Source: Propionibacteriaceae bacterium UBA7704 (GTDB lineage: Bacteria; Actinomycetota; Actinomycetes; Propionibacteriales; Propionibacteriaceae). From it: a stretch of 64,000 nucleotides of DNA. A program made the translations under genes and the position numbers. Location: NCBI GenBank assembly GCA_002482525.1, contig DLGC01000002.1, positions 82,218 to 146,217 of the forward strand. The letters run 5' to 3'. Positions 33,441 through 42,934 of this stretch are shown here, piece by piece. The number at the start of each line of letters is the position of its first letter. Positions within the stretch are counted from its first letter, which is position 1. A model generated the notes under the pieces. That model made no database searches. It was not told the origin of the DNA and saw nothing but the letters and a program-made list of their open reading frames with translations.

Positions 33441-35225
33441 TCAGGAGCAGTTCGCGGCGCCCTTGCTGGTGCCACAGCTCTGATCGACCCAGTCACCCAG
33501 TCCCGACGAGGTGCGGCCGTAGCTGGTGGTCGCGTGCACGGTCCATTCATGGTGATCCAGCGCATAGTCGGTGCCGACAGTCTTGCCTGCCCGGTAGAAC
33601 CGGACCGCGTCGTCGCCACCGAGGCCGAAGCCACCGGTCACCGAGTCGATGTCGACCACGTAGTAGCCGCCCGCAGCGATCGTGGTGTTCGCCGGAATGG
33701 TGTACACGTGAGTGTTGTCGCTGTCGGAGAGCTGGGCGCCGTCCAGGGAGATGGCCTGGTTCGAGGTGTTGTACAACTCGATCCAGTCCCCGGGAGTGCC
33801 ACCGCTGGACTCGATCTCGTTGAGCACGACCCAGGAGATGTCCGGAGTGATCGTCGAGGTGAAGTCGTTGGCGGCGCCATAGGTGGACGCGTGGGTGGTA
33901 GTCCAGTTGCCACTGCCATCGCGCCCATAGGTGACCGGGGCGTGAGTGGTCCACGACTGGGAGTCCACCGCAGTTGCCACACCCAGGTCGGTGGCATCAG
34001 CTCGGAAAAGGCGCGCCGAATCGGCGTCGCCGAGGCCGAAGGCACCATCACCCAAGGACGGAGCATCCACGCTGAAGGCAGCCAGCGAACCGGCAGCCAG
34101 GGAGGTTCCCGACGGAATTCGGAACACATGGCCGTCGTTGTTGTCGGAGATGATGGCTTGTCCGAGATCGATGGCGTTGGCGGTGGTGTTCTTCAACTCC
34201 ACCCAGTCTCCATGCATGTCATCGCCGGTGCTCTCAACCTCGTTGATCACCACGCCAGTGATAGTGGGGGCCGAGATGCTGGTGAACTGGTTGGCCGCCT
34301 CGAAAGTACTCGCCGAGGTCTGCGCCCAGGTTCCGGCTCCGGGAACCGTGCGCCCCCAGGTGATCGTGGCATGGTTGGTCCAGGTGAGGCTGTCAATCGC
34401 GGTGGTCAGCCCGGTGTCGCCGGCAGCGAACAGCCGTGCTTGGTCCGAGGAACCCAGACCGAAGCTGCTGGCGCCGGTGTCGGTCTGGAACGCTATGTAG
34501 CCGTAGCCGGCAATCGTCGTACCGGACGGGATCACCAGCACATGGGTGTCCTCGCTGTCCGACAGCATCGCCCCGTCGAGAGACACGCTGCCAGAACTGG
34601 TGTTGTACAGCTCGATCCAGTCGCCGTGAGCAAGGTCCCCATTCGATTCCACCTCGTTGATCTTGATCGCAGAGATGTCGGCTGCCGCGCCAGTCGGGAA
34701 CACATTGGCCGACCCGAAGGTGCTGTACGCGGTGGTGGCCCACTGCCCCATACCATTCGCGTCCGGGTCGTCCCAATCTCGGCCGTACGTGGTCGACGCA
34801 TGCACCGTCCAGTCGTAGCTGTCGACCAGCTTGGTGACATCGGATAGGTCGGTCGTGCCAGCCTGGAACAACCGGGCGGAGTCAGCCGAGCCGAGCCCGA
34901 AGCCGCCGGCTCCGTCAACCGTGAACGCCTGCAAACCGCCGGCCGGCAGCGTGACCGACCCGATGGTGTAGATGTGGCTGTTGCTGTTATCGGAAAGGAT
35001 GGCGCCGGTGAGGTCGACATCCTCGTCGCCGTAGTTGTACAGCTCGATCCAGTCGCCGTGGGTGGCGTCATTGTTGGATTCGACCTCGTTGATGACCACG
35101 GTGGCCAGATCAGTGGTGGTTGCCCAGGCGGGCGAGACAGTCGCTACAGCCACCCCCAGCGGCAGACAGGCCGCCAGGACGGGCAATGCTAGTGCGCGCA
35201 GGCTACGCGCAACGGTTTGGGTCAT
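33441..35225 (-). CDS. Secreted protein with four tandem lamin-tail (LTD) domains
   Basis: 594 residues. Signal peptide with likely cleavage after SPAWA (about residue 35). Four repeats of 129-136 residues begin VVINEVESNNDATHGDW (43), KINEVESNGDLAHGDW (188), VINEVESTGDDMHGDW (327) and VLNEIESSGGTPGDW (467). Each contains WIELYN or a variant, LSDSxxTHVYxIP and GFGLGxxDxARLF. The LTD fold is immunoglobulin-like and in bacteria is often found in secreted nucleases and surface proteins. No nuclease, anchor or sorting motif is present, so this is only repeats. ATG behind AAGGAG. Diverges from the giant LRR gene; a shared surface function is likely. Confidence 0.88.
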   Translation of the reverse strand: MTQTVARSLRALALPVLAACLPLGVAVATVSPAWATTTDLATVVINEVESNNDATHGDWIELYNYGDEDVDLTGAILSDNSNSHIYTIGSVTLPAGGLQAFTVDGAGGFGLGSADSARLFQAGTTDLSDVTKLVDSYDWTVHASTTYGRDWDDPDANGMGQWATTAYSTFGSANVFPTGAAADISAIKINEVESNGDLAHGDWIELYNTSSGSVSLDGAMLSDSEDTHVLVIPSGTTIAGYGYIAFQTDTGASSFGLGSSDQARLFAAGDTGLTTAIDSLTWTNHATITWGRTVPGAGTWAQTSASTFEAANQFTSISAPTITGVVINEVESTGDDMHGDWVELKNTTANAIDLGQAIISDNNDGHVFRIPSGTSLAAGSLAAFSVDAPSLGDGAFGLGDADSARLFRADATDLGVATAVDSQSWTTHAPVTYGRDGSGNWTTTHASTYGAANDFTSTITPDISWVVLNEIESSGGTPGDWIELYNTSNQAISLDGAQLSDSDNTHVYTIPANTTIAAGGYYVVDIDSVTGGFGLGGDDAVRFYRAGKTVGTDYALDHHEWTVHATTSYGRTSSGLGDWVDQSCGTSKGAANCS

Positions 35226-35648
35226 GACCTACTCCTTCTTGTGAGTTGCGGCACAATGGGAGTCGCCGGGTTGAACCTCAGATCGAGTGAGGTTCAACCC
35301 GGTTTCCCTGTGTCCGGGTTGGTTGACCTCACGAGGCCCGCCGTTCAAGCATTGCCAGTGGTCTTGACCGACGGGGTAGCTCGGTCGATATTCATGCTGA
35401 CACCGCAGGCTGGGTTCCTGAGGAAACAGAACAATGACGACGTCCGAATTTTCGGTGGCTTCGAGGCCGCAGCATCAGGCGCCCAATAGCCTGGGAGTGA
35501 CGTGGTTTTTCGAATTTACTGATACGCAAACCCGCTCGTTTTCCCTGAATTCACCAAACCGGCCTTCCCGGTTGCACATCGAATTACTCCTGCGGTCCAG
35601 ACTCATCCTGCTCGTCAAGGAATTCGCTACCCATCAAGGAACCGCGCC
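35226..35648. other. 423-bp divergent region between the LTD and LRR genes
   Basis: Lower in GC than its surroundings, especially around 35500-35600. Contains the strong hairpin at 35266-35302 and probably promoters in both directions. The LRR gene has AAGGAA 8 nt before its ATG. Short open frames here have no ribosome site and look like chance frames. No known riboswitch pattern was recognised. Confidence 0.5.
35266..35302. repeat. Perfect 15-bp hairpin between divergent surface genes
   Basis: CCGGGTTGAACCTCA, loop GATCGAG, then TGAGGTTCAACCCGG: a perfect 15-bp stem with a 7-nt loop, about 40 bp from the LTD start codon. It may act as a terminator or attenuator for one strand, or as an operator. 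Confidence 0.85.
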
Positions 35649-38600
35649 ATGCCTGTGTCCGATGTCTCACGATCCTCCCGTGCTCACAACCTGAACGGCC
35701 GGCCGCGGCTACGCAAAAGAGTCGCGTTGTTGCTCTCCGCTCTGATGGCGGCCAGCGCGGCGGTGATGGCGGCGCCGCCCGCCCACGCCGAGGGCACCGA
35801 TATCGTCAGCATCCCTGACGCCAACCTCAAGGCGGCGATCAACAAGGCCCTATCGCGCAGCGATCTCACCTCCGATATCACGGTGAACGACGCAGCGAGC
35901 CTCACCAGGGTGAGCATGACCTCCGCCACCGGCCCGGTCAGCGACCTCACCGGCGTCGAAGCGCTGACGAACGTCACCCGCTTTGAGATGCCCTGCGTGA
36001 AATCCGGCCTCACCTGCAACAGCGACCGCACCTACAACAGCGTCACGGATCTCTCCCCACTGCTCGGTATGACCAATCTCACCTGGCTACAGATCGCCAG
36101 CACCCCCGCAACCAGCCTCCCCGACGTATCCGCCTTGACCAAGTTGGAGCGTCTCGACGTGTACGCCACCGACATCACGGATCTGAGCCCACTGAGCTCC
36201 CTGGGCGCTCTGAAGTCACTGACGGTGAGATACACCGACATCTCGGACGTGTCACCATTGGCGGGTTTGGCGGGTCTCACAACACTGAATCTGTCGAACA
36301 ACCAGATCAGAAACCTGGTCAGATTCGCCCCCAACCTCACATTGTTGAACCTCAGTTACAACATGATCGTCGACGTCTCGCCGCTTGCCGCCACCTATAA
36401 CACCCAGCCATTCGAGACGGTCGATCTGACCCACAACCGCATAAGCGATCCCAGCCCGATTGCCGAGGCGTGGGCAAACGGAATTATCGTAACCAAGCCG
36501 ACGTCCTTGCAGACGGGCTTGAAGATCGGCTACAACCGCATCAAGGACTTCTCATCATTCGCCTCGGGCTGGAACCTCCCCGCCACCACGGACCAGTTCA
36601 CCAGAGGGACCTACCAGGATGTCTATGTCGGTGCGTATCAGAACGGCGGGGTGACTGTCGGGCTCAAGAGCGCAACCAGCGCACAGGATTGGTCACTCAT
36701 CACCCCGGGCGCCAGCTACGATCCCGCAACTCAAGTACTCACCGTTGACGACCCGAGCACCACCACCAGCGTCACGTTCAAGGGCTACCAGTGGATCGTC
36801 CATTTCACCGATGCCCCCTATGACCCGTTGGACGACACCGGCGCCACCGTCGGCGATGGCAACGGGAATGAGCTGACCACCAATCCGAAGATCGGAGACA
36901 TCCTCACCGTCGCCAATAAGGGAAGCCTCTTCACCTCCAGCCCATGCACCGCGTCCGGTGCGGACGACCCGTACTCCTACCAGTGGCTGCGCGACGGCAA
37001 GGCGATCTCGGGGAACACCAACTTCGGAACCTTTAGCGACACCGAAGCAGACGTCAACGGCGGTACCGACCAGACCGGCTTCACCTCCGACCGCTGGCTG
37101 GGTGGGCCGGGTCGCAACGCCTCCTATGTGGTGTCAGCAACCGATGTCGGGCACACCCTGTCGCTGCAACTGACCTGCACCGCCGACGGCCGGCTCACCA
37201 CCACGGCCGACACCGCACTGGCCGAGGCACCCGAGTCCGAGGCTCCGGTGATCCAGACTCTCACCGACACCACGGTCTACGACGCAACTCCGCACATGCT
37301 GCACCGGCTGACCGGGGTGGTCGGCGATCCGACCAACCCGAGCCTGCCGATCTACGTCGGCCAGCTCAGCTCCGGCAACACGCTGGTTGACCCCGCCCAG
37401 CTCACCGTGGCAGCCACCGTCAGCGTCGCCGTCTCCAGCGGCCAACCGGCACCGGCACTCAGCGACATCACCATCTCCGGCACCGGGGCAGAGCGCACGG
37501 TGAGCGTAAACCCGACACAGGTCTACGGGGACTCGCTCATCACTGTGACTGTCACCGGCACCTCGGGCAAGACCGCTACGCTGCGGTTCACCTACCAAGC
37601 TTCTATCGCCACCACGCCAACCAGTCGGGTGATGCTCGGCACCAGCGATGCATCCACTGCGATCTCGACCGACGACGGCTATCTGATGGTCGCCGACGAC
37701 GAGGACGACTTGATCCGGCTGTACGACTCGACCACCTCCAGCCGCCCAGTGAACCAATTCCTGCCCTACTCCGGGAACCACTCCGGCGAGATCGATTTCG
37801 AGGCCGCAGCACGCAAAGGCGACAAGATCTACTGGTTGGGTTCCCACAGCAACAAGAAGGACGGCAGCATCGAGACCAGTAGGCAGGCGGTGTTCCGCAC
37901 CACAGTCTCCGGCAGCGGTGCCACCGCGAAGCTCACCGCGGACGGAAGCTACCTCAACAACGCCAGCCACGATGGACTGCGCATCGATATGGCCCGGTGG
38001 GACGCCGAGAACGGTGACCGGCTGAACTTGACCCAAGCCACCAAGAAAGGCAGCCCGACCGCGCTCGGCGGATTCGACATCGAGGCCGCAGAGTTCTCCC
38101 CCGATCAGAAGTCTCTCTACCTGGGAATGCGTTCGCCGGTGTCGCCGGCCGTGGTTGGCGGCAAAGCGGTCATCGTTCCGGTGACCAATATCGACGCGGT
38201 CATCGACGGCACGGACGCGCACGCAGCCTTCGCCGATCCGATCCTGCTCAACCTCGGCGGGGACAGCATCCGCGAGTTGCGCAGGAACGACCGCAACGAG
38301 TACCTAATTCTGTCGGCAAAAGCGCCTGACTCCAGCGACGCGGGCACCCAGCACCTGTGGGCCTGGGACGGCCAAGCCGACAGCCAGCCGCGGTTGTTGA
38401 CCACCCAGCTGCCGACAGACAGCGAGCCGAACCACACCGACAATGCCGGCGCCTGGGAGGGTATCGGTGAGCTGCCGACGCGCTTGGTCCCCGGCGCCGA
38501 GGTGCGATTGATCATGGATCAGGGCTACGAAGTGCTCTACCCCGGCGCTGGCGAGAACAAGAAGGATGGCTACGACAGCAAGGCCCGTACCGATGTGGTC

Positions 38601-40049
38601 ACTCTCACCGGAGCGGTCGGCACGTTGGCTGAGGCCAGCGACCCGGGCGACTTCGGCTCGCAAGCGGTCAGCACCCTCAGTGCGCCGCGCAAGGTAACCC
38701 TGACCAACACCGGCTCCAACCCGCTGCATCTGGGCAAGGTCGGCACCGTCGACTCCGACGGAGCTTCGGCCGATGACTTCTTGATTAGTGCCGACACCTG
38801 CGCTGCGACAACCCTGGCCCAGGATGAGACCTGCACGGTCACGGTTCGCTTCGCCCCAGCCCGGGAGGACGCCGTCTCGGTCGCCCAATTGCGGATTGCC
38901 AGCGATGTGCCGGCCAAAGCGACCGTGGTTGCGCTCACCGGCTCCTCCACCAAGGCGCCGACTTCGGGGCCAACCCCGGAGGTCATCGCCGGCACCCTGG
39001 CCATCCTCGGTACGGCGACAGTGGATCAGACGATGTTGGTCGTACCCAGTGGGTGGAGTGTGGGTGCATCGTTCGCCTATCAGTGGCTAGCCGACGGCAC
39101 ACCGATCCCTGGAGCCACCAATGCGCAGTACACCCCGACCGCCTCCGATGCGGGCAAGACGCTGACGGTGTCGGTGACCGGCTCCCTGGCCGGTGCCACC
39201 AATGTCAGCCAGGTCAGCGATCCGGTTCGCGTCGCCACCGCACAGCTCACCGCCGCCACTCCGGTGATCTCCGGAGTCGCCCAGGTCGATCAAACCGTCA
39301 CTGCCGCTGCGGGCATCTGGACCGATGCCACCAGCCTGAGCTACCGCTGGCTGCGCAACGGCAAGGCCATCGCCACAGCCACCGCTGCCAGCTACCGGCT
39401 GACCGCTGAGGATGCCGGAACGATCCTGGTCGTCGAGGTGACCGGAACCAAGCCCGGCTACGACCCCCAGCTACGCAACTCCACGCCGGTCTTCGTCTCC
39501 GAAGGCAGCTTGACCGCCAACTCGCCGGTGAGCGCCCCCACCATCAATGGCCTCGCTCGACCAGATCACGTCGTCCGGGTCAACGCTGGCGCCTGGCCCA
39601 CCGGCGTACAGCTCAGCTACCGCTGGCTTCGTGACGGCCGACCGATCGCGGGTGCGACTGCCGCCAGCTACCGGGTCTCCGGTAGCGACGCCGGCCACGG
39701 CCTGAGCGCACAGGTGTTCGCCAACAAGACCGGCTACACCACCGTCATCGCGACCTCTCCGATCGCGGTGGTGGCCAAGGGCACGCTGAGTTCCTCACGT
39801 CCGCGCATTTCGGGTACCGCGAAGGTCGGCAAGAAGCTCACCGTCAAGCCCGGCCGTTGGAGTACCGGAGTCCGCTTCAGCTACCGCTGGCGCGCCAACG
39901 GGAAGAACATCGCCAAGGCCACCCGGGCGACGCTCACACTGACCACCAAGCTGCGCGGCAAGAAGATCAGCGTGACGGTCATCGCCACCAAGACCGGCTA
40001 CAACACGGTGAGCACGACCTCGAAGGCCACCAAGAAGGTTCGCCGGTAG
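35649..40049 (+). CDS. Large secreted surface protein: LRR, propeller-like, HYDIN-like and four Ig-like repeats
   Basis: 1466 residues. Twin-arginine-less Sec signal (KRVALLLSALMAASAAVMAAPPAHA). Internalin-type leucine-rich repeats from about residue 80 to 290 (TDLSPLSSLGALKSLTVRYTDISDVSPLAGL; NLSNNQI). An Ig-like unit with YSYQWLRDGKAISG near 442. About 655-985 looks like a DUF3616-type propeller (STDDGYLMVADDEDDLIRL, GDKIYWLGSHSN). About 990-1100 is a HYDIN-like choice-of-anchor domain. Four ~90-residue Ig-like units end the protein, starting near 1114, 1202, 1295 and 1383, each with Y(Q/R)W motifs. The C terminus is Lys/Arg-rich (TSKATKKVRR) and has no LPXTG. A role in adhesion or cell-surface binding is inferred from architecture only. 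Confidence 0.88.
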   Translation: MPVSDVSRSSRAHNLNGRPRLRKRVALLLSALMAASAAVMAAPPAHAEGTDIVSIPDANLKAAINKALSRSDLTSDITVNDAASLTRVSMTSATGPVSDLTGVEALTNVTRFEMPCVKSGLTCNSDRTYNSVTDLSPLLGMTNLTWLQIASTPATSLPDVSALTKLERLDVYATDITDLSPLSSLGALKSLTVRYTDISDVSPLAGLAGLTTLNLSNNQIRNLVRFAPNLTLLNLSYNMIVDVSPLAATYNTQPFETVDLTHNRISDPSPIAEAWANGIIVTKPTSLQTGLKIGYNRIKDFSSFASGWNLPATTDQFTRGTYQDVYVGAYQNGGVTVGLKSATSAQDWSLITPGASYDPATQVLTVDDPSTTTSVTFKGYQWIVHFTDAPYDPLDDTGATVGDGNGNELTTNPKIGDILTVANKGSLFTSSPCTASGADDPYSYQWLRDGKAISGNTNFGTFSDTEADVNGGTDQTGFTSDRWLGGPGRNASYVVSATDVGHTLSLQLTCTADGRLTTTADTALAEAPESEAPVIQTLTDTTVYDATPHMLHRLTGVVGDPTNPSLPIYVGQLSSGNTLVDPAQLTVAATVSVAVSSGQPAPALSDITISGTGAERTVSVNPTQVYGDSLITVTVTGTSGKTATLRFTYQASIATTPTSRVMLGTSDASTAISTDDGYLMVADDEDDLIRLYDSTTSSRPVNQFLPYSGNHSGEIDFEAAARKGDKIYWLGSHSNKKDGSIETSRQAVFRTTVSGSGATAKLTADGSYLNNASHDGLRIDMARWDAENGDRLNLTQATKKGSPTALGGFDIEAAEFSPDQKSLYLGMRSPVSPAVVGGKAVIVPVTNIDAVIDGTDAHAAFADPILLNLGGDSIRELRRNDRNEYLILSAKAPDSSDAGTQHLWAWDGQADSQPRLLTTQLPTDSEPNHTDNAGAWEGIGELPTRLVPGAEVRLIMDQGYEVLYPGAGENKKDGYDSKARTDVVTLTGAVGTLAEASDPGDFGSQAVSTLSAPRKVTLTNTGSNPLHLGKVGTVDSDGASADDFLISADTCAATTLAQDETCTVTVRFAPAREDAVSVAQLRIASDVPAKATVVALTGSSTKAPTSGPTPEVIAGTLAILGTATVDQTMLVVPSGWSVGASFAYQWLADGTPIPGATNAQYTPTASDAGKTLTVSVTGSLAGATNVSQVSDPVRVATAQLTAATPVISGVAQVDQTVTAAAGIWTDATSLSYRWLRNGKAIATATAASYRLTAEDAGTILVVEVTGTKPGYDPQLRNSTPVFVSEGSLTANSPVSAPTINGLARPDHVVRVNAGAWPTGVQLSYRWLRDGRPIAGATAASYRVSGSDAGHGLSAQVFANKTGYTTVIATSPIAVVAKGTLSSSRPRISGTAKVGKKLTVKPGRWSTGVRFSYRWRANGKNIAKATRATLTLTTKLRGKKISVTVIATKTGYNTVSTTSKATKKVRR

Positions 40050-40065
40050 CACGGTTCACTCCCCC

Positions 40066-40103
40066 AGCCTGGCTTGGGCCGAGACGTCGGCTCAGGCCAG
40101 GCT
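40066..40103. terminator. Bidirectional terminator between LRR gene and ABC-F gene
   Basis: AGCCTGGC (40066-40073) pairs with GCCAGGCT (40096-40103), extended by GGCCGA/TCGGCT to a nearly complete 17-bp stem with loop GACG. It lies between two convergent genes and overlaps the end of the ABC-F gene. Confidence 0.75.
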
Positions 40104-41690
40104 GACCAGTTCGAGGTAGTCAGGGTTCCACAGATCCTCCACGCCGTCGGGGAGCAACAGCACCCGATCGGGTTCGAGTGCTGTCACCGCACCCTCGTCG
40201 TGGGTGACCAGCACCACAGCACCTGGGTAGTCACGCAAGGCGGCCAACACCTCGGCCCGGGAGGCCGGGTCCAGGTTGTTGGTCGGCTCGTCCAGCAACA
40301 ACACATTGGCCGCACTTACCACCAGCATCGCCAGCGCCAGCCGGGTCTTCTCGCCACCCGACAGCACTCGGGCGGGCTTTTCCACGTCATCACCGGAGAA
40401 CAGGAAGGAGCCGAGGATCTTGCGAACCTCGGTCTCATTGAGCTCCGGGGACGCGGTGATCATGTTGTCCAGCACGCTGCGCGAGACGTCCAAGGTCTCG
40501 TGTTCCTGGGCGTAATAGCCCAACCGCAGCCCATGCCCGGGTCGAACCTGTCCGGTGTCGGGCTCCTCCAGCCCCGAAAGCAGGCGCAAGAGCGTGGTCT
40601 TCCCGGCACCGTTGAGGCCCAGGATCACCACCTTGGATCCCTTGTCGATAGCCAAATCGACGGCGGTGAAGACCTCCAGCGACCCATAAGACTTGCTCAG
40701 CTCGGTAGCCGTCAGGGGGGTCTTGCCGCACGGGGCGGGTTCCGGCAGTCGGATCCGTGCCACCTTGTCAGCGGCACGCGCCTCGTCCAAACCGGCCAGC
40801 AGCTTCTCAGCACGCTTGGCCATGTTCTGCGCGGCGACGGCCTTGGTGGCTTTGGCCCGCATCTTGTCGGCCTGCGCCATCAAAGCGTCGGCCTTACGCT
40901 CAGCATTAGCCCGTTCCCGCTTGCGACGCTTCTCGTCGGTCTCGCGCTGAATCAGGTAACGCTTCCAGTCCATGGCGTACTGGTCCATCTCGGCGCGGTT
41001 GGCGTCGAGGTGGAAGACTTTCGTGACACAGGCTTCCAGGAGCCCGACATCGTGGGAGATCATGATCAGCCCACCGGAGTAGCCCTGCAGGTAGCTGCGC
41101 AGCCACACGATGGAATCGGCGTCCAGATGGTTGGTCGGTTCATCGAGCAGCAGCGTGTCCGCTCCGGAGAACAGGATCCGCGCCAGTTCGACGCGACGGC
41201 GCTGACCACCGGACAAGGTTCGCAGCGGCTGGCCGAGGACGCGATCGGGGAGCCCCAGATTGGCCGCGATGCGAGCGGCCGCCGATTCGGCCGCGTAGCC
41301 GCCGGCCGCAGCGAGCTCGGCTTCGGCTCGCGCATAGGAGTTCATCGCCTGTTGCTGAGCTTCGCCGGACTGTTCGGCCATAGCCAGGGAGTAGGTGCTC
41401 AAGCGACGCAGGATCTGATCCAGGCCGCGCGCCGAGAGGATACGGTCCTTGGCGAGCTGCTCCAGATCGCCGGTACGGGGGTCTTGCGGCAGGTAGCCGA
41501 GCTGGCCGGTACGGGTGACCTGCCCGGCGGCGGGGAGCCCCTCTCCGGCAAGGATGCGGGTGAGAGTGGTCTTGCCCGCGCCGTTGCGTCCGACGAGACC
41601 GATCTTGTCACCAGCGATCACCTGGAAAGAGGTGGGTGACAGCAACAGCCGGGCACCGGCTCTCACTTCCACATCTTTAGCCACCAACAT
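40092..41690 (-). CDS. ABC-F family ATPase
   Basis: 532 residues, two ABC domains without membrane segments: Walker A GRNGAGKTT and GLNGAGKTT, signatures TLSGGQRRR and VLSGGEKTR, Walker B ...LLLDEPTNHLD and LLLDEPTNNLD. Linker is basic and helical (EKRRKRERANAERKADALMAQADKMRAKATKAVAAQNMAKRAE). Similar in gene context to Rv1473 of M. tuberculosis. ABC-F proteins act at the ribosome E-site; whether this one is a housekeeping factor or confers drug protection is not shown. ATG preceded at 9 nt by TAATCT, so the message probably has a very short leader. Confidence 0.92.
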   Translation of the reverse strand: MLVAKDVEVRAGARLLLSPTSFQVIAGDKIGLVGRNGAGKTTLTRILAGEGLPAAGQVTRTGQLGYLPQDPRTGDLEQLAKDRILSARGLDQILRRLSTYSLAMAEQSGEAQQQAMNSYARAEAELAAAGGYAAESAAARIAANLGLPDRVLGQPLRTLSGGQRRRVELARILFSGADTLLLDEPTNHLDADSIVWLRSYLQGYSGGLIMISHDVGLLEACVTKVFHLDANRAEMDQYAMDWKRYLIQRETDEKRRKRERANAERKADALMAQADKMRAKATKAVAAQNMAKRAEKLLAGLDEARAADKVARIRLPEPAPCGKTPLTATELSKSYGSLEVFTAVDLAIDKGSKVVILGLNGAGKTTLLRLLSGLEEPDTGQVRPGHGLRLGYYAQEHETLDVSRSVLDNMITASPELNETEVRKILGSFLFSGDDVEKPARVLSGGEKTRLALAMLVVSAANVLLLDEPTNNLDPASRAEVLAALRDYPGAVVLVTHDEGAVTALEPDRVLLLPDGVEDLWNPDYLELVSLA

Positions 41691-41724
41691 TGCCGAGTCA
41701 GATTACCGTGCTGCGGCGCTGCGC

Positions 41725-41949
41725 CTAACCATTGCTCGACGGACGTCCACGCTTGGGCAGCGCGCCGAGATCGCGGGGGGTGCGTCCTGCCGCGGCCAAG
41801 GCCTGGCGCAACAGCACCTCGATCTGGGCGTTGACCGACCGCAGATCGTCAGCGGCCCAACGCGCCAGCGCCTCGTGGACGGCGGGGTCGAGCCGAAGCA
41901 GGACCGGTTTTCGCTTTCGGCCTGCTTCGGCTGCTGGATCCTCGCTCAT
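41725..41949 (-). CDS. Ribbon-helix-helix DNA-binding protein (Arc/CopG-like)
   Basis: 74 residues. The RHH pattern is clear: strand KPVLLRLDPAVHEAL, helix ARWAADDLRSVNAQIE, helix VLLRQALAAAG; this wording (RSVNAQIE-LLR) is typical of Arc-like regulators. The basic C terminus is disordered. It begins 3 nt after the SPFH stop, so it is expressed with SPFH, and is probably the repressor of this operon through the repeated TGATATC site. No toxin gene is visible, so it is not obviously an antitoxin. Confidence 0.82.
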   Translation of the reverse strand: MSEDPAAEAGRKRKPVLLRLDPAVHEALARWAADDLRSVNAQIEVLLRQALAAAGRTPRDLGALPKRGRPSSNG

Positions 41950-41952
41950 GGC

Positions 41953-42909
41953 TCAGGTGTACAGCGACCCAGTGTTCACCACGGGGGTGGGGGCGGACGA
42001 GGAGCACAACACCACCATCAGATTCGACACCATGGCTGCCTTGCGCTCGTCGTCCATGTCGACCACATCTCCGGCCTCCAACTGCCGCAATGCACCCTGC
42101 ACCATGCCCACCGCACCGTCGACGATCTGCTCGCGGGCCGCGATCACAGCAGCAGCCTGCTGACGCTGCAGCATGGCGTGGGCGATCTCGGGGGCGTAGG
42201 CGAGGCTGGAGATCCGGGCTTCGACGACCTCCAGGCCGGCGATCGCGATCCGGGCGGCGACTTCCTCGGCCAGTTCCTGGGCGACGGTCTCGGTGGAACC
42301 GCGCAGCGACTCCTGATCCGGACCGGCATTGTCGTAGGGATGGATCGACGTCACGTGCCGCAGCGCTGATTCAGACTGCACCCGGACGAAATCCTCGAAC
42401 TCATCGACGGCGAAGACCGCCTTGGCGGTGTCGGCCACCTGCCACACGATGATGGCGGCGATGTTCACCGGGTTGCCGTCGGAATCATTGACCTTCAGCT
42501 CGTTGGTCTCGAAGTTGCGGACCTTCACCGATACGCGCCGCCGCACGACCAGCGGCAGGGTGAGCTGCAAGCCGGACCTGCGCAGCGTGCCGACATAGCT
42601 GCCGAAGAACTGCTGCACCTTGGTGTCACCAGGGCTGACCACGGTCAGCGACGTGACCAGGACAGAGAAGGCCACCGTCGCCAACGTCCCGATGGTGGCG
42701 AAGAGCCCGACGTTCTCGGCACCATCGGCGAGGATGAACATCCAGATGGCCACCAGCAGCAGGACAACCAGGAGCAGTAAGCCTGCGCCGCCGTTGATCG
42801 ACCACGCCGAACGCTCCGCGATCTCGACACGCACTCCGTCGTGCCCGACCGGCGTCGCCGCCGGTTCGCTGTCCTGGGCCTTACCCAGGGGCAGATCAGT
42901 ATCAGACAT
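41953..42909 (-). CDS. SPFH/band-7 domain protein paired with an RHH regulator
   Basis: 318 residues from MSDTDLPLG; a hydrophobic helix near residues 42-66 (GLLLLVVLLLVAIWMFILA) and another near 75-95. The SPFH core follows: SPGDTKVQQFFGSYVGTLRRSGLQLTLPLVVRRRVSVKVRNFETN, DGNPVNIAAIIVWQVADTAKAVFAVDEFEDFV. The C-terminal part (EVAARIAIAGLEVVEARISSLAYAPEIAHAMLQRQQA) is coiled-coil. It differs from the other SPFH gene (25395-26624), having two N-terminal membrane segments and no proline-rich tail. Ribosome site GAGGG. Upstream stands a phased operator. Confidence 0.9.
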   Translation of the reverse strand: MSDTDLPLGKAQDSEPAATPVGHDGVRVEIAERSAWSINGGAGLLLLVVLLLVAIWMFILADGAENVGLFATIGTLATVAFSVLVTSLTVVSPGDTKVQQFFGSYVGTLRRSGLQLTLPLVVRRRVSVKVRNFETNELKVNDSDGNPVNIAAIIVWQVADTAKAVFAVDEFEDFVRVQSESALRHVTSIHPYDNAGPDQESLRGSTETVAQELAEEVAARIAIAGLEVVEARISSLAYAPEIAHAMLQRQQAAAVIAAREQIVDGAVGMVQGALRQLEAGDVVDMDDERKAAMVSNLMVVLCSSSAPTPVVNTGSLYT

Positions 42910-42934
42910 TGCCCTCACTCCACTCAGAGAAACT

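Noticed and set aside
35288..35302. tRNA T-arm (GGTTCAACC)
   Set aside because: The motif is one arm of a perfect hairpin; no acceptor, D or anticodon arms can be drawn around it.
35226..35648. Riboswitch (c-di-GMP, c-di-AMP, cobalamin)
   Set aside because: None of the conserved core strings could be found by eye in this region or in the proV leader.
41725..41949. Antitoxin of a toxin-antitoxin pair
   Set aside because: The neighbour is an SPFH protein and no toxin-sized gene is adjacent.
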